Shown in pieces: positions 1 to 6,710 of a stretch of 12,915 nucleotides of DNA. The notes below the pieces were generated by a model, which was not told where the DNA came from, made no database searches, and was given only the letters and a program-made list of their open reading frames with translations. Source of the DNA: JBCCFW01 sp039029535 (GTDB lineage: Bacteria > Acidobacteriota > JBCCFW01). The DNA lies in contig JBCCFW010000205.1 in the NCBI GenBank assembly GCA_039029535.1, positions 1-12,915 of the forward strand, written 5' to 3'. Within the stretch, counting starts at the first letter, position 1. Every line of letters begins with the position of its first letter. The position numbers and the translations under genes were made by a program.

Positions 1-1145
1 GCTCCCTCTGGGTCGTCGGTCGCACGTGGTCGCCTGACTTCCCCACGCTGGGCCCCCAGCTCGAATCGGACCTGAGCTCCTGTGAGCCGGGTGCGGGCTG
101 CCATGCCGACCTCTTCCTCGCTCAGCTCTCGGCCACGGGCGAGCTTCAGCACTCGACCCTGTTCGGCGGCAGCGATACCGACAGTGCGTGGGACCTCGCC
201 GTGACCGATGCGGGCGATCTCCTCTTCGTGGGTGAGACGTACTCGTCCGACTTCCCCGTCGTCAACGCCCTTCAAGCGGTCGCTCCGTCTGAGCGCTCGG
301 GTCATGTCTCGAAGTTCTCACCGGCGACGGGCACGCTCGTCTACTCGACCTACCTCGGTGGTCCCATCGAGCCCTCGGACCCACCCCCCTTCGCGGGGAA
401 CGGGGCGTACGCGGTCACCACCGACGACATGGGCCGAGCCATCGTCGCGGGCGACACGAGCTCGGCAGAGCTCGCAACTCCTCTGGGCTTCCAGACCGAG
501 CTGGCTGGCGGCGAGAGCGACGCCTTCCTCTGGGTGCTGTCGCCGGACGGGAGCACCCTGCTCCTGGGGTCCTACCTCGGTGGAGGCACGCCAACTCCCT
601 GCGACGGAATCCCTCCTTGCGAATTCCGTGCGTCCGATCAGGCCTGGTCCGTCGAGCTCGGCCCCGGTAGCGTCGTGCACTTGGGTGGCATCACGAGATC
701 GATCGACTTCCCGGTCGTCGACCCCCTCGAGCCCGAGATGGAGCTCCCGGACCTCCACTTCCCTTTCCCCACCACGCACGGCACCGCCTTCGTGACTCGC
801 ATCCTCACCGACCCGGAGACGCCCCTCGAGCCGAACGGGCTCCGGCTGTCGCTCAGCGATCGCTCGATCGTGGTCGGCTGGGACGAGACCATGGGCGATC
901 CCCGCTACGCCCTCCACGTGGGCAACCTGGCCAGCTTGCTCCAGACGAGGACCCACGGACACTTCCGTCAGGAGCCCTGCGAGGTTGATGCGCCACCATT
1001 CGTCATCGACCTCGACGACCTTCCCTTCGAGTCCAGCTACTTCCTGGTCACCGCGGTGAAGGGCGGTAACGAGTCCTCCTACGGCCGCACTTCCCTCGGC
1101 CTCGAGCGACCCTCCAGCTCCCTGGAAGGCAGCGCTTGCCCGTGA
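1..1145 (+). CDS. Secreted SBBP beta-propeller protein, 5' part outside the window
   Basis: The reading frame is already open at base 3 and runs 380 codons to a TGA; the start lies off the left edge. It contains several SBBP-type blades (Pfam family named after this beta-propeller repeat), recognisable by a Y-S-T-Y-L-G-G strand, a D/E-x-G turn, V-G-x-T-x-S and D-F-P-T/V. Two Cys pairs sit in inter-blade loops (around 80-110 and 600-620). The last ~100 residues form a separate C-terminal domain starting L-E-P-N-G-L-R and ending L-E-R-P...A-C-P. The protein is closely paralogous, blade for blade, to the gene at 1426-3288, which has a clear signal peptide, so this one is probably exported too. 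It is followed by a strong hairpin at 1151-1185. The fold is known for the family; the ligand and role are unknown. Confidence 0.85.
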   Translation, partial: SLWVVGRTWSPDFPTLGPQLESDLSSCEPGAGCHADLFLAQLSATGELQHSTLFGGSDTDSAWDLAVTDAGDLLFVGETYSSDFPVVNALQAVAPSERSGHVSKFSPATGTLVYSTYLGGPIEPSDPPPFAGNGAYAVTTDDMGRAIVAGDTSSAELATPLGFQTELAGGESDAFLWVLSPDGSTLLLGSYLGGGTPTPCDGIPPCEFRASDQAWSVELGPGSVVHLGGITRSIDFPVVDPLEPEMELPDLHFPFPTTHGTAFVTRILTDPETPLEPNGLRLSLSDRSIVVGWDETMGDPRYALHVGNLASLLQTRTHGHFRQEPCEVDAPPFVIDLDDLPFESSYFLVTAVKGGNESSYGRTSLGLERPSSSLEGSACP

Positions 1146-1150
1146 CGTGA

Positions 1151-1185
1151 CGCGTGGCCCCGGGTGCGGGACTCGGGGCCACGCG
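1151..1185. terminator. Perfect 12-bp hairpin after the first SBBP gene
   Basis: CGCGTGGCCCCG (1151-1162) and CGGGGCCACGCG (1174-1185) are exact inverted repeats around an 11-nt loop, starting 6 bp after the stop codon. There is no T-tract on either side, so this would be a high-G+C or bidirectional hairpin terminator rather than a canonical one. A hairpin of similar geometry but different sequence follows the paralogous gene at 3288. Confidence 0.6.
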
Positions 1186-1201
1186 ACGCTCGTCATCGCG
1201 A

Positions 1202-1275
1202 CTCGATGTCGAGCCCGGTGACGACGACGCTGGCGGTGGGCACGTCGCCGGCCCTCCGCACCGACGAGGCGCAGG
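1202..1275 (-). pseudogene. Relic of the 3' end of a thrombospondin-3/cohesin-like protein gene
   Basis: Bases 1202-1243 match 3356-3397 with 3 mismatches, and 1241-1272 match 3512-3543 with 2 mismatches. The reverse strand still encodes A-S-S-V-R-x-A-G-D-V joined directly to P-T-A-S-V-V-V-T-G-L-D-I-E, which are two blocks of the C-terminal domain of the gene at 3353-4795. The 117 bp between these blocks in the intact gene (39 codons) are absent, and the join lies at a shared CAC. The original stop codon is lost and homology fades beyond about 1275, where the rest of the gene should be. It is therefore a remnant, not a functional gene. Its position after the upstream SBBP gene mirrors that of the intact gene after the downstream SBBP gene. 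Confidence 0.75.
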
Positions 1276-1336
1276 CGCCCGCGGACCCGGTTCTCCACGG
1301 CATGGCAGCATGACATGCACCCTTGTTCGACTCGCG

Positions 1337-1365
1337 TTGACCCTCCTCGGGGCCGGTGCGATGTT
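1337..1365 (+). promoter_or_regulatory. Possible sigma-70-like promoter for the second SBBP gene
   Basis: TTGACC (1337-1342) is followed after a 17-bp spacer by GATGTT (1360-1365), with TGC immediately upstream of the latter as in an extended -10. It lies about 60 bp before the GTG start at 1426. The -10 matches the consensus only partly, so this is a suggestion. Confidence 0.3.
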
Positions 1366-1415
1366 TTCTTCGTCGGGCCAGCGAACGACTCGCCAAGGCC
1401 CAGGCAGGAACGGCC

Positions 1416-1420
1416 AGGAA
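1416..1420 (+). promoter_or_regulatory. Ribosome binding site fixing the GTG start at 1426
   Basis: AGGAA lies 5 nt before GTG 1426. An in-frame ATG exists at 1315, but it would add 37 residues of Pro/Arg-rich sequence ahead of a normal signal peptide. The GTG start is therefore preferred. Confidence 0.65.
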
Positions 1421-1425
1421 ATCAG

Positions 1426-3288
1426 GTGAACAAGTCACGTCGCACGTCCGCACTCCTCCAGCTGGGCCTCGCGATTCTCGCGGTGCACTTCCTGACGCTC
1501 ACCGATGCCCGAGCTCAGCCTTCGCTCGAGTACGCGACCTACTTCCACCACTACGCCATGTCCAACGGTCGGTACCGGAACTCGAACATCGGCATCGTCG
1601 CACCCGCACCTGACGGCAGCACGTACATCACGGGGAGCGGGGACGATTGGCACGAGTCGACGCTTTGGTTGCGTCGGCTCAGCCCCGACGGTCAGCGAAT
1701 GATGACCGACATCCCCCTCTTTCGGGGCGATGCGCTGGACATCGCCCTGACGCCGTCGGGCAAGGTCGTCTTCGCCGGACGCACCGCCCATGACACCCTG
1801 CCCATCGTCGGTGGCTTTCAGACCGAGCTGGGACAGGCGCCGCTTCCGCTCTCTCACCATACGCCCTCGACGGGAGACGCCTTCGTAGCGGTGTACGACG
1901 CAACGGGCTCGACGCTCCACTACTCCACCTTCCTCGGCGGCTCGGAGCTGGACCAGGCCACGGCCCTCGCGCTCGACGACCACGGCACTCTCGTCCTGGT
2001 AGGACACACCCAAAGTGACGACTTTCCGCTGGTCGCAGCCGCCCATTCGGTCCCGGGTGAGGACATCGATCGGACGGGAGACGCCTTCGTCGCGCGCATC
2101 GCCTCCGATGGTGACCTCGACTTCGCAACCTACCTGGGCGGCGCCGGCTACGACGTGGCCACTGGCGTGGTCCTGGACGATGAGGGCAACACCTGGGTCA
2201 TCGGCACGACGTACTCACGGGACTTCCCCACGCTCGGCCCCCAGCTCGAGTCGCGGTTGCCTTCCTGTCCCGTCGGCGAAGACTGCCCGGCCGACGTCTT
2301 CATCGCAGGGCTCTCACCAGAGGGCGTGCTGCTTCACTCGACACTGATCGGGGGAAGTGGTCGGGACGTCGGGGTCGACGTGGCCCTCACGCCTCAGGGC
2401 GAGCTCATCGTCGTGGGTGAGACGAGCTCGATGGACTTCCCCGTTCACGCTCCGCTCCAATCCCCACCCGATGCGGAGCGCTCGGGCTTCGTGCTGAAGC
2501 TCGACACCACGACCCTCAGCTTGTCGTATGCGACTCATCTCGGAGGTCCGGCTGAACTTGCCGAGCTCTACCACGGCACCGTCGTCACGGCGGTCGACAC
2601 CGACGAGGAAGGTCGTGCCTACCTCGTCGGTGCGACGAGCTCGACCTCCTTTCCCACCGTGTCGGCCTTCCAGACCAGCTACGCAGGTGGTGAGGTGGAC
2701 GGCTTCGTGAGCATCCTCTCGGCCGACGGCAGCGCTCTCGAGTTCTCGTCGTACCTGGGAGGCGGAGTGCAGGCCTCCTGCGAGCTCTTGTCCTGTCCTC
2801 GCGAAGACGCCACGGACTGGCCGCTTTCGATCCAGGTTGGCGAGGGCGGTGTCCTCCACGTGGGCGGATTCACGACCTCTGCCGACTTCCCCACGGTCGA
2901 CCCCCTCCGCCCGGAGCACCCTCCGTTCATCAGTCTCGCAGGATTCCTGGCCCGTCTCATGACGGACCCCACCGTCTTGCTCGAGCCCAATGGCCTTCGC
3001 CTGAGCTTGAGTGGACGCGCCATCGTGCTCGGCTGGGACGAGACCATGGGGGATCCCAAGTACGCCCTTCACGTGGGGAGCCTGGCGAGCCTCATCCAGA
3101 CGCGGGAGTACGACCACGTCCGACAGGAGCCCTGCGAGATCACGGCTCCACCTTTCTCCATCGGCCTGGGTGACCTTCCGCCCGGGGACAGCTACTTCCT
3201 CGTGACGTCGGTGCGTGACGCCGACGAGTCGTCCTACGGCCGCAACTCACGCGGCATCGAGCGCCCGACGGGAGTCAGCTGCCCCTGA
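1426..3288 (+). CDS. Secreted SBBP beta-propeller protein with C-terminal tail domain
   Basis: This encodes 620 residues from GTG 1426. Residues 1-30 are a signal peptide: a basic N-terminus (N-K-S-R-R), a hydrophobic core, and A-R-A before Gln31. Residues ~35-510 are a chain of SBBP propeller blades, with L-G-G strands near 168, 236, 307, 371 and 443, each followed by V-G-x-T and D-F-P. The first blade is degenerate. Cys pairs at 281/287 and 452/457 lie in inter-blade loops and are also present in the upstream paralogue. Residues ~519-620 are the C-terminal domain (L-E-P-N-G-L-R ... I-E-R-P ... S-C-P). Such propellers are usually extracellular scaffolds or ligand-binding modules; no catalytic motif is visible. 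The gene converges on the thrombospondin-3 gene and is separated from it by 64 bp holding a hairpin. Confidence 0.88.
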   Translation: MNKSRRTSALLQLGLAILAVHFLTLTDARAQPSLEYATYFHHYAMSNGRYRNSNIGIVAPAPDGSTYITGSGDDWHESTLWLRRLSPDGQRMMTDIPLFRGDALDIALTPSGKVVFAGRTAHDTLPIVGGFQTELGQAPLPLSHHTPSTGDAFVAVYDATGSTLHYSTFLGGSELDQATALALDDHGTLVLVGHTQSDDFPLVAAAHSVPGEDIDRTGDAFVARIASDGDLDFATYLGGAGYDVATGVVLDDEGNTWVIGTTYSRDFPTLGPQLESRLPSCPVGEDCPADVFIAGLSPEGVLLHSTLIGGSGRDVGVDVALTPQGELIVVGETSSMDFPVHAPLQSPPDAERSGFVLKLDTTTLSLSYATHLGGPAELAELYHGTVVTAVDTDEEGRAYLVGATSSTSFPTVSAFQTSYAGGEVDGFVSILSADGSALEFSSYLGGGVQASCELLSCPREDATDWPLSIQVGEGGVLHVGGFTTSADFPTVDPLRPEHPPFISLAGFLARLMTDPTVLLEPNGLRLSLSGRAIVLGWDETMGDPKYALHVGSLASLIQTREYDHVRQEPCEITAPPFSIGLGDLPPGDSYFLVTSVRDADESSYGRNSRGIERPTGVSCP

Positions 3289-3298
3289 GCCTCGACAG

Positions 3299-3332
3299 CC
3301 CCGATGGCGAGACGCGTGACTCGCCATCGGGG
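3299..3332. terminator. Perfect 13-bp hairpin between convergent genes
   Basis: CCCCGATGGCGAG (3299-3311) and CTCGCCATCGGGG (3320-3332) are exact inverted repeats around an 8-nt loop. They lie between the stop of the SBBP gene (3288) and the end of the minus-strand gene (3353). The symmetry and the convergent setting fit a shared bidirectional terminator, although there is no T-tract. Confidence 0.65.
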
Positions 3333-3352
3333 TCGGCCGGCAGCGATTCACC

Positions 3353-4795
3353 TCACTCGATGTCGAGCCCCGTCACGACGACGCTCGCGGTGGGCACCTC
3401 AGCTCCGAGGAAACCGACGACCTGTCCCATCGTGATGGTGAAGTCGCCCACGGTCGGCGCTGGACCGACGAAGTCGAAGGTCAGCTCGAAGAGATCGGCC
3501 TCCGGCGCCGGCACGTCACCGGCCCCCCGCACCGACGAGGCGCGCACCTCCCCGGGCGTGCCGCCATTGACGGCGAGCAACGCTCCCGAGAACGAGCCAC
3601 CCGCAGTCACCTCGCAGTCCGCCGGCAGGGAATCGCAGCGCAGGGTGACCGAGGGCGACGGATAGGTCAGCGTGAACATGATGCCGGCCAGGTCACCCGT
3701 GCCGTCGACGCCGACGCGCAAGCGAGCCACTCCGGGCTCACAAGCATCACCGATGCCGTCGGCATCGGCGTCTTCCTGAGCGGGGTTGGCGATGTCGGGG
3801 CAGTTGTCGACGTCGTCGGGGACGCCATCGCCATCGGTGTCGTCCATCGCACAGGCCGGGTCAGCGGCACAGTCGGCGTCGGCGCAGTCGATGTCCCCGT
3901 CGGCGTCGTTGTCGAGACCGTCGGTGCAGTTGCCGTCCTCGGTCATCGAGCCATCGCAGGCATCGCCGACGCCATCGGCGTCCGCGTCGGCTTGATCGGC
4001 GTTGGCGACACCGGGACAGTTGTCGCAAGCGTCGCCCACGGCGTCGCCGTCGGCGTCCGCCTGGTCGGCGTTGGCGACCATCGGACAGTTGTCGTCGTCA
4101 TCGGCCACCCCGTCGTCATCGGCGTCGTCGTCACAACCGGGGAAGTGGCGACAGTCGGGATCGGCGCAGTCGACGAGACCATCGCCGTCGTCGTCTTCAC
4201 CATCCTCACAAGGATGCGGCGGACGCTCGCAGGCATCCCCTTCTCCGTCGGCGTCCTCGTCGGCCTGGTCGGGGTTGAACACCTCAGGGCAGTTGTCATC
4301 GCAGTCGGCGAGACCGTCGCGATCGGAGTCGATCTCGCAGGGCGCGGTCGGATCGGGATCGCAGGCATCGCCGAGCTCGTCGCCATCGCTGTCGAGCTGG
4401 TCGGGGTCGGCCACGCAGGGACAGGAGTCGCAGGCGTCACCCACGCCATCTCCGTCGCCGTCGTGCTGGCCACGGTTCGCGTCGTGGGGACAGTTGTCGC
4501 AGGCGTCACCGATCCCGTCGCGGTCGGCATCGCGCTGACCGTTGGGCTCGAGCGGACAGTTGTCGCAGGCATCACCCACGCCGTCGTCATCGGCGTCGCC
4601 CTGCCCTGGGTTGGGCGTGCGCCGGCAGTTGTCGTCACGGTTGAGGACACCGTCGCGATCGGAGTCGCTGAGGCCGTGGCCTCGACGACCGCCTCCGCGA
4701 CCGCGTCGCCAGCCGTGTCCCGCTGCGTCGGCGACCTCCAGGACGAGGAAACCGAGGATGAGGAGAACGAAGGGGAGCACTCGGCGACAGCGCAT
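3353..4795 (-). CDS. Secreted thrombospondin type 3 repeat protein with C-terminal cohesin-like domain
   Basis: This encodes 480 residues from ATG 4793-4795, set by a strong AGGAGG ribosome binding site. Residues 1-25 are a signal peptide (R-C-R-R then a long hydrophobic run, with cleavage near A-D-A). A short Arg/Gly-rich linker (26-42) follows. Residues ~43-355 are aspartate-rich thrombospondin type 3 repeats (D-x-D-x-D-G-x-x-D and G-D-A-C-D-N-C-P units, eight G-D-A-C copies), interrupted near 196-221 and 288-315 by C-x-D-G-x-D-N/D-D-x-D-G...D-C-x-D-x-D-C modules. Such repeats bind calcium and are stabilised by disulphides. Residues ~356-480 resemble a cohesin-type beta-sandwich, which is an inference from the hydrophobic pattern and the A-x-N-G-G-x-P-G-E-V-R motif. 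It lacks the Cys-Pro tail of its neighbours. A decayed copy of its 3' end lies at 1202-1275. Confidence 0.87.
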   Translation of the reverse strand: MRCRRVLPFVLLILGFLVLEVADAAGHGWRRGRGGGRRGHGLSDSDRDGVLNRDDNCRRTPNPGQGDADDDGVGDACDNCPLEPNGQRDADRDGIGDACDNCPHDANRGQHDGDGDGVGDACDSCPCVADPDQLDSDGDELGDACDPDPTAPCEIDSDRDGLADCDDNCPEVFNPDQADEDADGEGDACERPPHPCEDGEDDDGDGLVDCADPDCRHFPGCDDDADDDGVADDDDNCPMVANADQADADGDAVGDACDNCPGVANADQADADADGVGDACDGSMTEDGNCTDGLDNDADGDIDCADADCAADPACAMDDTDGDGVPDDVDNCPDIANPAQEDADADGIGDACEPGVARLRVGVDGTGDLAGIMFTLTYPSPSVTLRCDSLPADCEVTAGGSFSGALLAVNGGTPGEVRASSVRGAGDVPAPEADLFELTFDFVGPAPTVGDFTITMGQVVGFLGAEVPTASVVVTGLDIE

Positions 4796-4800
4796 GACGA

Positions 4801-4806
4801 CCTCCT
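4801..4806 (-). promoter_or_regulatory. Ribosome binding site of the thrombospondin-3/cohesin-like gene
   Basis: Read on the minus strand, AGGAGG lies 5 nt before ATG 4795. An earlier in-frame start at 4855 would place 20 extra residues before the signal peptide and is rejected. Confidence 0.8.
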
Positions 4807-4947
4807 GCTCGCAGCTCCGGACGTCATGCCCGGACGGCGCAGCTCCTCCCGCCACGACGGAGCGCCGCGTGGAGCCAGGGTGCCTGATGCGAGGCCCCCA
4901 CCATGTCGGCTCGTCGGGAACGTGACCAGGACGGTGCCCGAGCCGTC

Positions 4948-6621
4948 TCAGTCGCAGCGAGCTCCGCGTGGGCGTTCTCGGTCCAGCCAGTCCCGTCCGA
5001 GCGAGCCGCGACGGTCCCCAGAGCGACCGGCGAGCAGCAGGAAGATCGCGCTGCCCGGGACGTCGAGCTCGACCGAGTCGCCTGCGAGAGCACAGGCGGC
5101 GGGTCGATGGAGAAGGCCGACGTCGGCCAGCGAGGCCAGGTCACCGACGTGCAGGTCGTGTGCGGCCGCCTCCGAAGCCCAGCTCAGCGCGAGGCGGTCG
5201 GCTCCGAGCGCTCGCACCCGAAGCTCTCTCGGCTCGGGCACGGGATCGCAGGGATCACCCAGCCCGTCCCCATCGGCATCGCGCTGACTCAGGTGGTGGG
5301 TGTCCGGGCAGTTGTCGCAGGCATCGCCGACGCCATCGCCGTCCCGATCCTCCTGCTCCGGATCGGCTGCGTCCGGACAACCATCGCAGTGGTCGGACAC
5401 GCCATCGGCGTCGCGGTCACCGGGAGTCCAATCGAGCAGCTCACCCGGATCGAGCGACGTGGTCGTCCAGCCTCCGTCGGAGACTCCGCGAGCGAAGGCG
5501 AACACGCCTTCTTCAGCATCGATGCGTGCGGGCCAGCTCCGAGGTGGCTCGCGGACGAATTCGCAGCCGATGGCACACGGGAACGACGCAGGCCCCTTCC
5601 GGCTGACCGACTGGAGCCAGCCGCTGACCATGGCGTACGTGGGTCCGGGGAGGTCGAAGACCTGGGGCGCGGTCGGCGCGCCATCGAAGGCCGTGGCCAC
5701 CGATCCGTCTTCGGGCAAGGTCTTGAAGCCGAGCGCCCCGCCCGGGTCGACTCCATCGAAGACCAGGTAGCCACCCGTGTCCATCGGATGAAGGCCCACG
5801 TTCTGCCAGGGCTCCCGCTCCCAGGACACGCCCCGTCGCTCTTCCCCGCCCTCGCCAAAGACGAGGAAGCTCTCGGGTGTCCTGACGGTGACACGACCGT
5901 CGACGGCAACCCCGCTGAGCCCGTGATCCTGGCGATCGTCACCTGCGGGGAAGGCCCGCGCCCACTCGACCTCGCCGTCTTGCGAGAGCTTCACGACGCT
6001 GCCATCACCATGGCTGGCCATGAGCACGACCACGCCACCGTCGGGAGCCACGGCGAGGTCGGCGAAGTTGCCGTGGTCGAAGTCGCTCGAGCGAGCGAAG
6101 CGACGCTCCCACTCGAAGCGTCGGCTCTCGCGATCCCAGCGACCGACCCAGGCCCCGCCACGGTGAAGGCCGGAGTAGTAGACGTCGCCCTCGGGCGCCC
6201 ACTGCACGACCAGCTCGGTCACGTTGCTGCTCACGTCGATGAGCCGCTCCTGGAGCACGCCGTCGGAGAGGACACGTTGGCCGTCCCAGATGAGCACCTC
6301 GCCCTCGGCGTTCACCGCCAGCGGCGTGCCGCGCAGGTTCTCGGTGAACGAGGGCGAGTCCAGCCGAACCAGCCAGTCCACGCTCCCACCAGCGTCGAGT
6401 AGCCCGAACACCGGGCGGTAGAGAAAGAGATCGAGATCGAGGTCGCGGATGAACATCTCCGCCGAGTAGGCCACGCGCTCGCACCCGACGCTGGCGGCGC
6501 CATGCCAGTCGTCGGGCCAGGAGCTCGGGTGGGGAGAGCTCCAGGACCATTCTTGCGCGGCGGCCGGCGACGAGACGAGCCCAGCGACCAGGACCATGCC
6601 GATCGCGAGTCGTGCGAGCAC
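4948..6621 (-). CDS. Secreted beta-propeller / thrombospondin-3 / tail-domain protein
   Basis: This encodes 557 residues from GTG 6621, preceded by a purine-rich AGGGAGG sequence. Residues 1-23 are a signal peptide ending S-P-A-A-A-Q. Residues ~40-390 look like a divergent propeller: repeated short strands such as L-A-V-x-x-x-G-E-V-L-I-W and L-A-V-A-P-D-G-G-V-V-V-L-M-A, each followed by a W-containing strand. No enzymatic motif is apparent. Residues ~401-460 are two to three thrombospondin type 3 repeats (D-R-D-A-D-G-V, G-D-A-C-D-N-C-P, D-A-D-G-D-G-L-G-D-P-C-D). Residues ~463-557 are a tail domain like those of the neighbouring proteins (L-H-V-G-D-L-A-S-L ... E-R-P ... C-D). It thus joins in one chain the repeat type of the downstream gene and the tail of the SBBP genes. 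Its leader can fold into a hairpin touching the ribosome binding site. Confidence 0.85.
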   Translation of the reverse strand: MLARLAIGMVLVAGLVSSPAAAQEWSWSSPHPSSWPDDWHGAASVGCERVAYSAEMFIRDLDLDLFLYRPVFGLLDAGGSVDWLVRLDSPSFTENLRGTPLAVNAEGEVLIWDGQRVLSDGVLQERLIDVSSNVTELVVQWAPEGDVYYSGLHRGGAWVGRWDRESRRFEWERRFARSSDFDHGNFADLAVAPDGGVVVLMASHGDGSVVKLSQDGEVEWARAFPAGDDRQDHGLSGVAVDGRVTVRTPESFLVFGEGGEERRGVSWEREPWQNVGLHPMDTGGYLVFDGVDPGGALGFKTLPEDGSVATAFDGAPTAPQVFDLPGPTYAMVSGWLQSVSRKGPASFPCAIGCEFVREPPRSWPARIDAEEGVFAFARGVSDGGWTTTSLDPGELLDWTPGDRDADGVSDHCDGCPDAADPEQEDRDGDGVGDACDNCPDTHHLSQRDADGDGLGDPCDPVPEPRELRVRALGADRLALSWASEAAAHDLHVGDLASLADVGLLHRPAACALAGDSVELDVPGSAIFLLLAGRSGDRRGSLGRDWLDRERPRGARCD

Positions 6622-6627
6622 TGAAGG

Positions 6628-6634
6628 CCTCCCT
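6628..6634 (-). promoter_or_regulatory. Ribosome binding site for the GTG start at 6621
   Basis: AGGGAGG on the minus strand lies 6 nt before GTG 6621. It is contiguous with, and partly inside, the 3' arm of the hairpin at 6631-6680. Confidence 0.65.
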
Positions 6635-6680
6635 CGGCTTCGGCCTCAGGTGCCGAAGACACCCGCATCTTCACCGAGGG
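6631..6680 (-). promoter_or_regulatory. Leader hairpin overlapping a ribosome binding site
   Basis: In the minus-strand transcript an outer stem CCCTCGG/CCGAGGG (6674-6680 with 6631-6637) stacks directly on an inner stem CTTCGGC/GCCGAAG (6652-6658 with 6638-6644). The inner loop is 7 nt and the 5' side has a 15-nt bulge. The outer 3' arm runs into the ribosome binding site of the gene starting at 6621. It could limit translation of that gene, or terminate transcription of the gene ending at 6711. No T-tract follows. Confidence 0.4.
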
Positions 6681-6710
6681 AGACATCGGAAGACGACCGA
6701 CGCGTCCGGA

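Noticed and set aside
318..1316. A 332-codon minus-strand open frame under the first SBBP gene
   Set aside because: The product is Arg/Val/Glu-rich with no domain and lies opposite clear SBBP repeats; it is an antisense shadow.
1315..1425. An N-terminal extension of the second SBBP gene from ATG 1315
   Set aside because: It would place 37 Arg/Pro-rich residues before a normal signal peptide and has no ribosome binding site, whereas GTG 1426 has AGGAA at proper spacing.
3356..4795. A tandem DNA repeat array in the aspartate-rich region
   Set aside because: The periodicity is explained by degenerate thrombospondin-3 protein repeats; units vary in length and sequence, and there is no CRISPR-like constant repeat and spacer pattern.
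4833..4856. A bulged 8-bp inverted repeat upstream of the thrombospondin-3 gene
   Set aside because: It needs a 3-nt bulge and is within the chance level for this base composition.
3992..5287. A 431-codon plus-strand open frame rich in Val/Gly/Ala-Ile, antisense to the thrombospondin-3 gene and extending past it
   Set aside because: It is the mirror of GAC/GCC/GGC-rich calcium-repeat codons, which give a long stop-free antisense frame. It has no ribosome binding site or recognisable domain and overlaps two well-supported minus-strand genes.
4903..6402. A 499-codon plus-strand open frame opposite the propeller/thrombospondin-3 gene
   Set aside because: The minus strand has a signal peptide, ribosome binding site, repeats and the shared tail in the same span. 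The plus frame has none of these and reads as high-G+C antisense.
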